A DNA stretch of 52,559 nt from Rikenellaceae bacterium (GTDB lineage: Bacteria; Bacteroidota; Bacteroidia; Bacteroidales; Rikenellaceae): the NCBI GenBank assembly GCA_017464745.1, contig JAFTYJ010000081.1:1-52559 (forward strand). The letters run 5' to 3'. The translations under genes and the position numbers were made by a program. Position 1 is the first letter of the stretch, and the number at the start of each line of letters is the position of its first letter. The notes below the pieces were generated by a model, which saw nothing but the letters and a program-made list of their open reading frames with translations, was not told the DNA's origin and did not search any database. Positions 38,674 to 46,927 of this stretch are shown here, one piece after another.

Positions 38674-41622
38674 ATGAAAAAGTATCTTTTTGCTCTTTGG
38701 GCAGTTGTGGCGACACTTTTGTCGTGTACCCCTCCTGCTCCTGAGATACCTGAGGAACCTGAGGAAATTATTGCACTTGTAACCGAGTCGCTTTCGTTTG
38801 CGGCCGTTGATGCAGAGCCCCACGCAGTTGAGGTTGGGCTCCACAACTGCAAGGAGTGGAATGTGACAGCGCTGGATGAGTGGGTTAAGACCGAGAAGAC
38901 CATCGTTGATGATGTCTTTATGCTTCGTGTGTCGGTTGAGGATAATACCGCCGAGGAGCCTCGTATTACTACTGTATATGTGGCTGGTCAAACCGCCGAA
39001 GCCGAACTTACCGTAACCCAATTGGGCTTTGCTCCCGCAATGGTTGTTGAGCCTAAGGAGTTGTCGTTTGAGGCTGAGGGTGGCGAGGCCGCTGTTGCCA
39101 TTACCACCAATGTCGAGTACACTACCAAATGCTCGGCCGATTGGATTAGCGTAACTCAAACCGAAACAGGCCTGCAAATCGTTGCTGCCGAGAACCCCAC
39201 TTATGAGGAGCGTAAAGCCAATGTCGATATTTCGACCGACTACTCGCTTGGTGCACGTATCGAGGTTGTGCAGGCTGCTGCCGAGAAACCCGCTCGTGTT
39301 CGTGAGAATGAGGCTTGCTTTGTCCCCTACGAGAGCATTACCTATGAGAGTGAATCGCGCTCGGGTTATGGCATCGAGTTGGCTTATGACAACGACTTGG
39401 AAACCTATTGGTCGTGCCCCAACTCGGGTATCGACGAGAATGCCGTGCTGACCTTCCACTTCAATGGCAAAATGCGTATTGACTATATGGAGTACTATCC
39501 CAGCCCCGAGTATGGTTGGTGGGGTGAGTTCTCGGTGAAATATAAAGAACAAGACGCTAAGACCTATGTTGAGTTGGGCGACTTCGACTTCGGTATGAGG
39601 GATGGCAAACAAACCCTGAATTTCAAGGAGTCGCTGATGAACGTTGAGGAGATTGTAGTTGAGGTTAAGAGTGCCAAAGGCCGTAGCGTGACCAAAGGTC
39701 TGCTGGCAGGTGCTGCCGAGATTGAGTTCTACTACAACGACAACGTGTATATGAACGCATTGGAGTTGTTCGAGGATGAGTCGTGCTCGGTATTCCGCAA
39801 TAAAGATTTCTCGGAGGCCGACCTTGCCAAGATTCAAGACGAGGAACTCCGTAGTATTGCCGAAATTATGCTGGCTCGTACCCCCGAGGATAACGAGTTC
39901 CGTGTGGCAATCTGCAAATCGTATCCCAACCCGACCATCGACGCACAACGTTTCTTGAACGCCGAGTACTCGGAGTATGACAACGTAACAGGTATGTTGC
40001 TGTTGCCGGGCAATACCTACACTATCTGTGTGAGTGACGACGGCCGCGATGACCTGGCTCCCAAGTTGACAGTTATCAACTACAAAACCCCCAAGACGGT
40101 TAATGGAAACATCAGCACCACCGAGTTCAATTGGGCCGCACGTGATTACGCTCTGCGCCCCGGTATCAACCATATCAAGATTCCTGCAAACAATGAGGTT
40201 GATAACTATGGCGGTCTGTGCTATGTCAAATTGATGTCGACCAAAGATTTGTCGATTAAAGTAAACTTTATCGACGGTGAGGTCAATGGCTACTTCGACC
40301 CCACTATGCACTCGACCGACCGTTGGGAGGAGTTGTTGGCTAATTCGTTTGCAATCGAGGAGAAATACGGCTTCCCCGCTCACTTCGATATGCGTAACCA
40401 GCGTATCATTATGTCGTTCCCCTCGTATCTGCTTCGCGATCGTACCAAAACCGGTGACCGCGCCAAAGAGGTGCTCGATATCTATGCCGAGATTATCGAA
40501 CTCGAAGAGGAATTGCAAGGTCATAAACTGTTTAATACCGGTGGCCACGCCAACCGTATGCATATGGTGGGTCGCTATGGTGGCTCGTTTATGTATGCTA
40601 CTTCGTACCACACGGGTTACAACATCCTGGCTGCTCCCGATTGTGTGAATCCCGATGGTCTGCGTGCCGGCTGCTGGGGCCCTGCTCACGAGTTTGGTCA
40701 CGTCAACCAGGTTCGCCCGATTTTGAAATGGGTTGGTACTACCGAGGTTACCAACAACATCTGCTCGGCTTATGTTCAATGGAAATTTAACGACTATACC
40801 GTTCTGGGTAATCAATCCTCATCGCACGGTTTCAACGGTGCGTTCCGTGACCTTATGGCTCGCGGTTGCTCGCACGTGTTGGTTGGCTCGTGGGATGCTG
40901 CCTACTACCTGAAAGTCGTTCCTTTCTGGCAGTTGTACCTCTACTTCACCGAAATCAAGGGTATGACCGATTTCTATCCCATCATCTACCACACTTCGCG
41001 TAACTATCCCGATGCACAGAGTGTTAGCAACGAGGAGGCGATGTTGCGTTTCTGTGAGTTGGTGAGCGATGTCGTAAAACTCGATATGACCGAGTTCTTC
41101 GAACGTTGGGGCTTCCTGACTCCTGTCGATGGCGTTTGGTTTAACGACTATGGCTCGCGTCAAATTTACATCACTCAGGAGCGTATCGACAAGGCTCGCA
41201 AGCATATGTCGCAATATCCCAAACCTACTCAACCTATCCACTTCATCTCGGAGCATAATATGCACCTGTTTAGGGAGCCCGCAGAGGTAACCGTGGGTAC
41301 AGTTGAGAAGACCCCCGGCTCGAACCGTTACTGGTTCAAAGGCTGGGAGAACTGTGTTGCCTTTATTGTTGAGGGTAGCGACGGCAAATGGTATGCTATC
41401 AACGACACTTCGGCTGCTTACCTCTACACCAAGTGGAAAGATTTCCATTGGGGTGACTCGGATGGTAACCTGAGCCCCGACGGTTCGAACTCCAAAACTT
41501 ACTATTGCACCGTTGGTAGTTATGATGTGAACTTGACCGACAAGAACACTCCTGCACTCAAAGAGCCTCGATTCTATGGCGTTGATGCAAATGGCGTGTT
41601 CCACGAATTTAAGCAAGAATAA
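38674..41622 (+). CDS. M60-family metallopeptidase lipoprotein 6 (short class, BACON x2)
   Basis: I start at ATG 38674 (MKKYLFALWA), giving 982 residues with lipoprotein Cys18 in TLLSC. The in-frame ATG 39 nt upstream lies inside the intergenic hairpin region and would mask the signal peptide. After the tether TPPAPEIPEEPEE come two BACON-like domains, an F5/8C-like domain (AYDNDLETYWSC) and the M60 domain. Its site is HEFGH (His672, Glu673, His676) plus Glu691, at the same residue numbers as in protein 5. The close similarity over the full length indicates a recent tandem duplication. Differences cluster at the linker around residues 400-430 and at the loop before the catalytic motif. Confidence 0.93.
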   Translation: MKKYLFALWAVVATLLSCTPPAPEIPEEPEEIIALVTESLSFAAVDAEPHAVEVGLHNCKEWNVTALDEWVKTEKTIVDDVFMLRVSVEDNTAEEPRITTVYVAGQTAEAELTVTQLGFAPAMVVEPKELSFEAEGGEAAVAITTNVEYTTKCSADWISVTQTETGLQIVAAENPTYEERKANVDISTDYSLGARIEVVQAAAEKPARVRENEACFVPYESITYESESRSGYGIELAYDNDLETYWSCPNSGIDENAVLTFHFNGKMRIDYMEYYPSPEYGWWGEFSVKYKEQDAKTYVELGDFDFGMRDGKQTLNFKESLMNVEEIVVEVKSAKGRSVTKGLLAGAAEIEFYYNDNVYMNALELFEDESCSVFRNKDFSEADLAKIQDEELRSIAEIMLARTPEDNEFRVAICKSYPNPTIDAQRFLNAEYSEYDNVTGMLLLPGNTYTICVSDDGRDDLAPKLTVINYKTPKTVNGNISTTEFNWAARDYALRPGINHIKIPANNEVDNYGGLCYVKLMSTKDLSIKVNFIDGEVNGYFDPTMHSTDRWEELLANSFAIEEKYGFPAHFDMRNQRIIMSFPSYLLRDRTKTGDRAKEVLDIYAEIIELEEELQGHKLFNTGGHANRMHMVGRYGGSFMYATSYHTGYNILAAPDCVNPDGLRAGCWGPAHEFGHVNQVRPILKWVGTTEVTNNICSAYVQWKFNDYTVLGNQSSSHGFNGAFRDLMARGCSHVLVGSWDAAYYLKVVPFWQLYLYFTEIKGMTDFYPIIYHTSRNYPDAQSVSNEEAMLRFCELVSDVVKLDMTEFFERWGFLTPVDGVWFNDYGSRQIYITQERIDKARKHMSQYPKPTQPIHFISEHNMHLFREPAEVTVGTVEKTPGSNRYWFKGWENCVAFIVEGSDGKWYAINDTSAAYLYTKWKDFHWGDSDGNLSPDGSNSKTYYCTVGSYDVNLTDKNTPALKEPRFYGVDANGVFHEFKQE

Positions 41623-41641
41623 CTTTAATGGTTGGGTGTGA

Positions 41642-41668
41642 CAAGTTCCTGCCGAGTGTAGGAACTTG
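41642..41668 (+). other. Intergenic hairpin, M60-6/M60-7 (covarying pair)
   Basis: A 9-bp stem CAAGTTCCT / AGGAACTTG with a 9-nt loop, in the same GTGA...CCGCATCT context as the hairpin at 38622-38647. Two stem pairs differ by compensatory changes. Confidence 0.8.
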
Positions 41669-41696
41669 CCGCATCTGCAAAAAAAAATCAAATACT

Positions 41697-44657
41697 ATGA
41701 TGAAAAAAATCTTTTTAATGCTGATGGTCGTGGTTGCAGCCTTCACGGGGTGTACACCTCCTCCCGATGATACTATTCCTGCACCTGCCGAGAGTATCAC
41801 CTTGGGTACCGAGTCGCTGTCGTTTGCGGCAGTTGGCGCAGAGCCTCAGGATGTGGCAGTTACTTTGGAGAATTGCAAAGAGTGGGAGGCTACCGTAATG
41901 GACGAGTGGGCAGTGGTTGAGAAAACCATTGTCGGCGAGGGTCTGGGTATCCGTGTGTCGGTTGAGGATAATACCGCCGAGGAGCCCCGTACCACAACTG
42001 TTTATGTAGCAGGCCAAACCGAAATGGCCGAACTTACCGTAACCCAATTGGGTTTTGCTCCCGCGCTGGTTGTTGAGCCTAAGGAGTTGTCGTTTGAGGC
42101 TAAGGGTGGCGAGGCCGCTGTTGCCGTTACCACCAACCTCGAATACGATGTCGATTGCTCGGCCGAGTGGGTTAGCGTAACCACCTCGGAGAACGGCCTG
42201 AATGTCGTTGTTGCCGAGAATACCACCCTGGTTGAGCGTGAGGCTACTATCTCTATCACAACCGACTACTCGTTGAGCGCCCGTATCACTGTTAGCCAAG
42301 AGGCCGGCGAGGAACCCGTTCGAGTTCGTGAGAATGAGGCTTGCTTTGTTCCCTACACCTCGCTCATCTATAAGGAAGACTCGCGTTCGGGTCACGGTAT
42401 CGAGTTGGCTTATGACAACAACCTCGAAACCTATTGGTCGTGCCCCAACTCGGGTATCGACGAGAACGCTGTTCTGACTTTTGAGTTCGATGGTCGCTAC
42501 CGTATCGACTATATGGACTACTATCCCAGCCCCGAGTATGGCCAATGGGGCGAGTTCTCGGTGAAATACAAACTCCAAGACAGCAAGACCTACGTTGAGT
42601 TGGGTGATTTCGACTTCGGTATGAGAGATGGCAAACAGACCCTGAATTTCGAGGAGTCGCTGGTTGGTGTTACCGAAATCGTGATTGAGGTTAAAACCGC
42701 CAAAGGCCGTAGCGTAACCAAAGGTCTGCTGGCAGGTGCTACCGAGATTGAGTTCTTCTACTCGGATGATGTTTACTACAAACCTATCGAGTTGTTTGTC
42801 GACGATTCGTGCTCGGAGTTCAAAGACCCGAACTTCTCGGAGTCAGACCTTGACAAAATCCAAGATTCGACTCTGCGCGCTATTGCCGACATTATGCTCC
42901 ACCGCAAGGCCGAGGATAACGAGTTCCGCGTGGCTACCTATCACACATACCAACACCCCGACATTGATGCCGAGAAGTATCACACTTCGACCTATACCAA
43001 GTTGGACAACGTGACCGGTATTCTGATGTATCCGGGTCGCACCTATACCGTGTGCGTGAGTGATGACGGTCGTGAAGAAGTCAGCCCTCGTTTGGTGGTT
43101 GCTAACTACAAGTGGCGATATAAGGATTACTCGAATCGCCATGATTCTCACTGGGGTTGCAGCTCCCAAAGTTACAGCCTGCGTACGGGTATCAACCAAA
43201 TTACCATTCCTTCGAACGTTCCTTCGAACGAACGTTTTTATGGTGGTCTGTGTTACCTGGAGTACTTCTCAAATTCGAAAGCCGAGATTAAGGTGAACTT
43301 CGTCGATGGCGAGGTGAACGGCTATTGGGATTCCGAGATGCACGGTCCCGAGCGTTTCGAAGAGTTGCTGAACAAATCAATCGCTCTGAAAAACGAGGAA
43401 CTCTCAATCTATCCTCACTTCGATATGCGTAGCCCCGAGGTTGTTATGACCTTTGGCTCGGATCTGATTCAACAACACACCCGTGACGGCGAGCGCGCCA
43501 TGGAGTTGATACAGATTCTGGATAGCATCGTATGGCTCGAAGAGCAACTTCAAGGTCACCACCTCTTCAATACAGGTGCCCACGCCAACCGTATGCGTAT
43601 GGTAGGTCGTTATGGTGGCTCGTATATGTATGCGGGTTCGTATGAGACGGGTTACGACGTGTCGAGCTGGGATTGCCAACTCACCGTTCTTGACCCCTAT
43701 CACACTCGTCGTGGTTGCTGGGGTATCGCCCACGAGATGGGTCACGTCAACCAAGTGCGTAACGGTCTGAAATGGATTGGTACCTCGGAGGTAACCAACA
43801 ACATCTGCTCGGCATACGTTCAGTTTAAGCTCAACGGCGAGACAATGTTGCGTACCAACACCAAGAACGTAGGTTATGAGGGTGCATTTGCCGACCTTAT
43901 GTCGCGTGGTTGCTCGCACATCCTGGTTGGTTCGTGGGACGAGGCTTACTACTTGAAGGTTGTTCCCTTCTGGCAGTTGTACCTCTACTTCACCGAGGTG
44001 AAGGGCATGACCGACTTCTATCCGACTATCTACCACACCGTTCGTAACTATCCCGACTGCGCCACTATGAAGGACGAGGAGGCTATGTTGCGTTTCTGTG
44101 AGCTGGTGAGTGACGTTGTCAAACTCGATATGACCGAGTTCTTTGAGCGTTGGGGATTCCTGACTCCTGTTGAAAATGTATACTTTAACGACTACGGTAA
44201 ATGTCTGATTAACATCTCGAAGGAGCGTATCGACAAGGCTCGTGAACATATGGCACAATATCCCAAGCCCGAGCAACCTATCCACTTCATTACCGAGAAC
44301 AACATTAACTTGTTCAAGGAGCCCGTTGATATTGTAGTAGGTAAGGTGGCACACTCCAAGAATACCACCAAATACCACTTCAAGAACTGGGAAAACTGTG
44401 TGGCATATGTTGTTCAAGGCTCGGATGGCAAAGTCTATGGCGTAGGTGATGCTTGCCAAAAGGCATTTGTCTTTACCGAGTGGAATGAGTTTGCGTGGGG
44501 TAACGACGCAGGTGCAACTTCGAGCACCAACTCGTCGGAGTTCTACAAAACCGTAGGCAAAAACCTCAAATCGTGGACCGAAACCAATGCTCCTGCTTTG
44601 AACGATGCCAAATACTTTGGCGTGGATGCCAAGGGCGTATGGCACGAGGCAGAGTAG
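41697..44657 (+). CDS. M60-family metallopeptidase lipoprotein 7 (short class, BACON x2)
   Basis: I start at the ATG-ATG pair at 41697 (MMKKIFLMLM), giving 986 residues with lipoprotein Cys19 in AFTGC and the tether TPPPDDTIPAPAE. Two BACON-like domains and an F5/8C-like domain (AYDNNLETYWSC) match proteins 5 and 6. The M60 site is HEMGH (His679, Glu680, His683) and Glu698 in SEVTNN (x14). It is the most diverged short-class member: it has a longer loop near residue 485 (KWRYKDYSNRHDSHWGCSSQ) and a different C-terminal domain surface (FKNWENCVAYVVQGSDGK). A strong terminator 24 nt after the stop closes the array. Confidence 0.93.
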   Translation: MMKKIFLMLMVVVAAFTGCTPPPDDTIPAPAESITLGTESLSFAAVGAEPQDVAVTLENCKEWEATVMDEWAVVEKTIVGEGLGIRVSVEDNTAEEPRTTTVYVAGQTEMAELTVTQLGFAPALVVEPKELSFEAKGGEAAVAVTTNLEYDVDCSAEWVSVTTSENGLNVVVAENTTLVEREATISITTDYSLSARITVSQEAGEEPVRVRENEACFVPYTSLIYKEDSRSGHGIELAYDNNLETYWSCPNSGIDENAVLTFEFDGRYRIDYMDYYPSPEYGQWGEFSVKYKLQDSKTYVELGDFDFGMRDGKQTLNFEESLVGVTEIVIEVKTAKGRSVTKGLLAGATEIEFFYSDDVYYKPIELFVDDSCSEFKDPNFSESDLDKIQDSTLRAIADIMLHRKAEDNEFRVATYHTYQHPDIDAEKYHTSTYTKLDNVTGILMYPGRTYTVCVSDDGREEVSPRLVVANYKWRYKDYSNRHDSHWGCSSQSYSLRTGINQITIPSNVPSNERFYGGLCYLEYFSNSKAEIKVNFVDGEVNGYWDSEMHGPERFEELLNKSIALKNEELSIYPHFDMRSPEVVMTFGSDLIQQHTRDGERAMELIQILDSIVWLEEQLQGHHLFNTGAHANRMRMVGRYGGSYMYAGSYETGYDVSSWDCQLTVLDPYHTRRGCWGIAHEMGHVNQVRNGLKWIGTSEVTNNICSAYVQFKLNGETMLRTNTKNVGYEGAFADLMSRGCSHILVGSWDEAYYLKVVPFWQLYLYFTEVKGMTDFYPTIYHTVRNYPDCATMKDEEAMLRFCELVSDVVKLDMTEFFERWGFLTPVENVYFNDYGKCLINISKERIDKAREHMAQYPKPEQPIHFITENNINLFKEPVDIVVGKVAHSKNTTKYHFKNWENCVAYVVQGSDGKVYGVGDACQKAFVFTEWNEFAWGNDAGATSSTNSSEFYKTVGKNLKSWTETNAPALNDAKYFGVDAKGVWHEAE

Positions 44658-44680
44658 TGACGGTAACTACACTAATCTGA

Positions 44681-44725
44681 AAATGGCTGTTCAACCGCGA
44701 AAGGTTGAACAGCCATTTGTATTTT
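44681..44725. terminator. Terminator closing the M60 array
   Basis: A perfect 16-bp stem (44681-44696 with 44703-44718), a GCGAAA tetraloop-like loop, then GTATTTTG. It sits between the last M60 gene and the convergent DUF454 gene and can serve both. Confidence 0.88.
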
Positions 44726-44739
44726 GTGGTATGTCGTTG

Positions 44740-45207
44740 TTACTTGGCACTCGGAACTATGAATCCCACCACGATGCAACCGATGCACCCCGCTACGGCT
44801 ACAATTATGCGTATCGTGGCCGACGAGATGAAACATACACACGATAGTGTAACCATTGCCACCATAAGTCCCAACGCCCAAAGTCGTTGTCGCAGGGTCA
44901 TACCTCCTCGACGTTCGTATTCGCGTATGTACACTCCCAACCGCGAGGCTAAGAGCCACTCCTGCATACTGCGCGACGACTTGTAGAACAGCCACGAGGC
45001 CAGCAGTAATAGCGGCGTGCAAGGTAACCCCGGAACAAAAACTCCCAAAGCACCCAACCCGACACAAATACATCCCAATGTCAGGAATACCCAACGTCTC
45101 AGACCGCGACTTGTGGGTCGCTCTGTTGTGGCATTGGCAGCCTGAGTGGGCGAAGGTAATTGCTCCTCGACCGTGGGTATTTCTATTTGTTGTTCGATAG
45201 GTTTCAT
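44740..45207 (-). CDS. DUF454 (YbaN-like) inner membrane protein
   Basis: The 155-residue protein has a polar N-terminus of about 35 residues, then hydrophobic segments at roughly 36-56 (FLTLGCICVGLGALGVFVPG), about 60-72, 107-125 and 128-150. The segment LPTTPFLLLAAWCF-like region here reads LPCTPLLLLASWLFYKSSRS, the hallmark of DUF454/YbaN proteins, and SRLGVYIREYERRGGMTLRQR follows as usual. The family has no firmly established function. It is preceded by a small secreted protein gene 13 nt upstream on the same strand, so the two are probably one transcript. Confidence 0.85.
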   Translation of the reverse strand: MKPIEQQIEIPTVEEQLPSPTQAANATTERPTSRGLRRWVFLTLGCICVGLGALGVFVPGLPCTPLLLLASWLFYKSSRSMQEWLLASRLGVYIREYERRGGMTLRQRLWALGLMVAMVTLSCVCFISSATIRIIVAVAGCIGCIVVGFIVPSAK

Positions 45208-45220
45208 TATTATCTCAAAG

Positions 45221-45844
45221 TTATCTGCTGAACATTACTCCGATGTAGAGCCGTGGTCCTGTGGGAAGTTTGGCCCCTTTGCTTCGCCCTACGCCCCAAC
45301 CTTGCAGACAATCGACCTTGAAGGTGAGTGCCAAAAAGTCGGTCAGGTGAACATCACACCCTACAAAAGGGTCGAATCCCAGAAATGTGCCGCGTGCCAG
45401 AAGTGCCTGCCCTGCTTGCCGCCCGTCATCCTTGCCCCGAAACAGCAATGTGCTGTGGGAGCCTCCGCACAGCGTCACTCCGACGTATGGTGCTACCCGC
45501 CCCACACGCAGATGAGCATCGGCCAACAGACCTCCCCAGCCGGTGCGTAACACACTTCCACGGTCGTGACCCGTATTCGAGCCTTGTGGTTGAGTCGAAA
45601 CGTGCCCCTCGAATCCCACTCTGAAAATGCGTCCCAGATTGAGCCTTGCGGCACCTCCAATACCATACACCACCCCTCGGGCGCGATACCCTGAACCTAT
45701 GGGTTGATGCCCTGCGACCCATCCCGCGTGCAACATTACGCCACCCGAGAAACCTGTGATTGTGGTTCGGCGGTCGGGCTTTTGTGCGCTGCATAGTGTG
45801 GCAATCGAAAGCATAACGAGCCACACGACCAAATGTTTTGTCAT
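45221..45844 (-). CDS. Small secreted protein, probable outer-membrane beta-barrel
   Basis: I take ATG 45842-45844 (MTKHLVVWLV), giving 207 residues with a signal peptide cleaved near residue 20 (TLCSAQ). The longer upstream frame has no support. The mature part is Gly-rich with alternating hydrophobic strands (GFSGGVMLHAGW, GIGGAARLNLGRIFRVGFEG, VAPYVGVTLCGG, LALTFKVDCLQGW) and ends GPRLYIGVMFSR with a penultimate aromatic-rich strand, as in small outer-membrane barrels. I do not recognise a named family. It has its own -33/-7 promoter upstream and is followed closely by the DUF454 gene. Confidence 0.7.
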   Translation of the reverse strand: MTKHLVVWLVMLSIATLCSAQKPDRRTTITGFSGGVMLHAGWVAGHQPIGSGYRARGVVYGIGGAARLNLGRIFRVGFEGHVSTQPQGSNTGHDRGSVLRTGWGGLLADAHLRVGRVAPYVGVTLCGGSHSTLLFRGKDDGRQAGQALLARGTFLGFDPFVGCDVHLTDFLALTFKVDCLQGWGVGRSKGAKLPTGPRLYIGVMFSR

Positions 45845-45886
45845 AAGGTTGGAATTTTGCTGCATTTCGCGCTCGAATTCCGAACG

Positions 45887-45918
45887 CAAAGTTAGTTTTT
45901 TGCGTCGGATAATACAAA
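45887..45918 (-). promoter_or_regulatory. Promoter of the barrel-protein/DUF454 unit
   Basis: On the minus strand TTTG (45918-45915) and TAACTTTG (45894-45887) are 20 nt apart, a full match to the Bacteroidetes promoter. Confidence 0.78.
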
Positions 45919-45942
45919 TTCCGCTCCGAGAGTGCTCGGACG

Positions 45943-45974
45943 TTTGGCGGTTTGCACAAATAGTAGTAATTTTG
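45943..45974 (+). promoter_or_regulatory. Promoter of the lipid kinase gene
   Basis: TTTG at 45943-45946 and TAATTTTG at 45967-45974 are 20 nt apart; the ATG is 26 nt downstream. It is divergent from the promoter at 45887-45918. Confidence 0.78.
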
Positions 45975-46000
45975 CTTAAAACCAACTCATCCCACGCACT

Positions 46001-46927
46001 ATGCAGAAGGTAAAATTCGTATTCAATCCCAAGGCGGGCTTGCGCGGTATCACTCGTGCCGTGGGCCGAATTATCGAGATGTATGCCGAGTATGGCTATG
46101 AGATTGTTCCCGTGTTGCTCAACTTCGACGACGACTGCCCCCGACGAATTCTCGAAGGGTTGTCGCGAGATAACTACCACCACGTGCTGATTGCCGGTGG
46201 CGATGGCTCGGTGAACTATGTGGTGCGCACCCTGCGTGAGGCCGGGGTAGACCTTCCGATTGCCGTTATCCCCGCAGGCACGGCCAACGATTTTGCAGTG
46301 GCGCTGGGTATGTCCAAGTTGGCGCTCCGTGCGTGTCGTCAGATTCTTACGGGTGTCGAACGACGTGTGGACCTCGGTCGGGTGGGCGACCGATATTTTG
46401 TCAATGTATTCAGTTTCGGATTGTTTACCAACGTGTCGCAACGAACTCCCACCAAACTCAAAAACATTCTCGGCAAGGCAGCCTATCTTATGGAGGGCGT
46501 GAGTGAGATTGCCAATCTCCACCGTATGCACCTCTCAATTGAGAGTGATGGCGGCTCGTATGAGGGTCCGGCTATTATTACGTTGGTATTCAATGGTCGT
46601 ACCGCAGGCCAATTCCCTCTGGCGCGTATGTCGAGGTTGGATGACGGAGTGTTTGATGTGTTGGTTTTGAAGGGTGATAGCCCCTTTGCTACGGCCGACG
46701 CTGCGATGCGCTACCTATCGGGTTTGAGTAGTGCCTATCCACCTTCGGATGTGGTGCATCTTCGCTGTGGTCGCCTTCATATTGCCACCCGTGAGCCCGA
46801 GCCTACCGATATCGACGGTCAGCCGGGAGTGGAACTTCCTACCGATGTGGAGTGCTTGGCAGGCGCATTGCGTATTATTGTGCCGCGTGAGTGCTATCGC
46901 CTAAACGCGACTTCCGAAGTAGAGTAA
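46001..46927 (+). CDS. Diacylglycerol kinase family lipid kinase (YegS/BmrU-like)
   Basis: The 308-residue protein belongs to the DAGK catalytic-domain family that phosphorylates diacylglycerol or related lipids (also sphingoid lipids) using ATP. It shows the N-terminal FVFNPKAGLRG, the nucleotide motif GGDGSVNYV (about 66-74), IPAGTANDFA and the C-terminal lid segment DIDGQPG. It is cytosolic or peripherally membrane-bound with no signal peptide. In Bacteroidetes some members act on sphingolipids, but that is only a possibility here. Its last 27 nt overlap the convergent EamA gene (46901-46927). Confidence 0.92.
   Translation: MQKVKFVFNPKAGLRGITRAVGRIIEMYAEYGYEIVPVLLNFDDDCPRRILEGLSRDNYHHVLIAGGDGSVNYVVRTLREAGVDLPIAVIPAGTANDFAVALGMSKLALRACRQILTGVERRVDLGRVGDRYFVNVFSFGLFTNVSQRTPTKLKNILGKAAYLMEGVSEIANLHRMHLSIESDGGSYEGPAIITLVFNGRTAGQFPLARMSRLDDGVFDVLVLKGDSPFATADAAMRYLSGLSSAYPPSDVVHLRCGRLHIATREPEPTDIDGQPGVELPTDVECLAGALRIIVPRECYRLNATSEVE

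Noticed and set aside
21406-44657. M60 array considered as a recently acquired foreign island
   Set aside because: Codon choice looks like that of neighbouring genes, and there are no integrase, transposase, tRNA junction or attachment repeats at its borders; local duplication explains it better.
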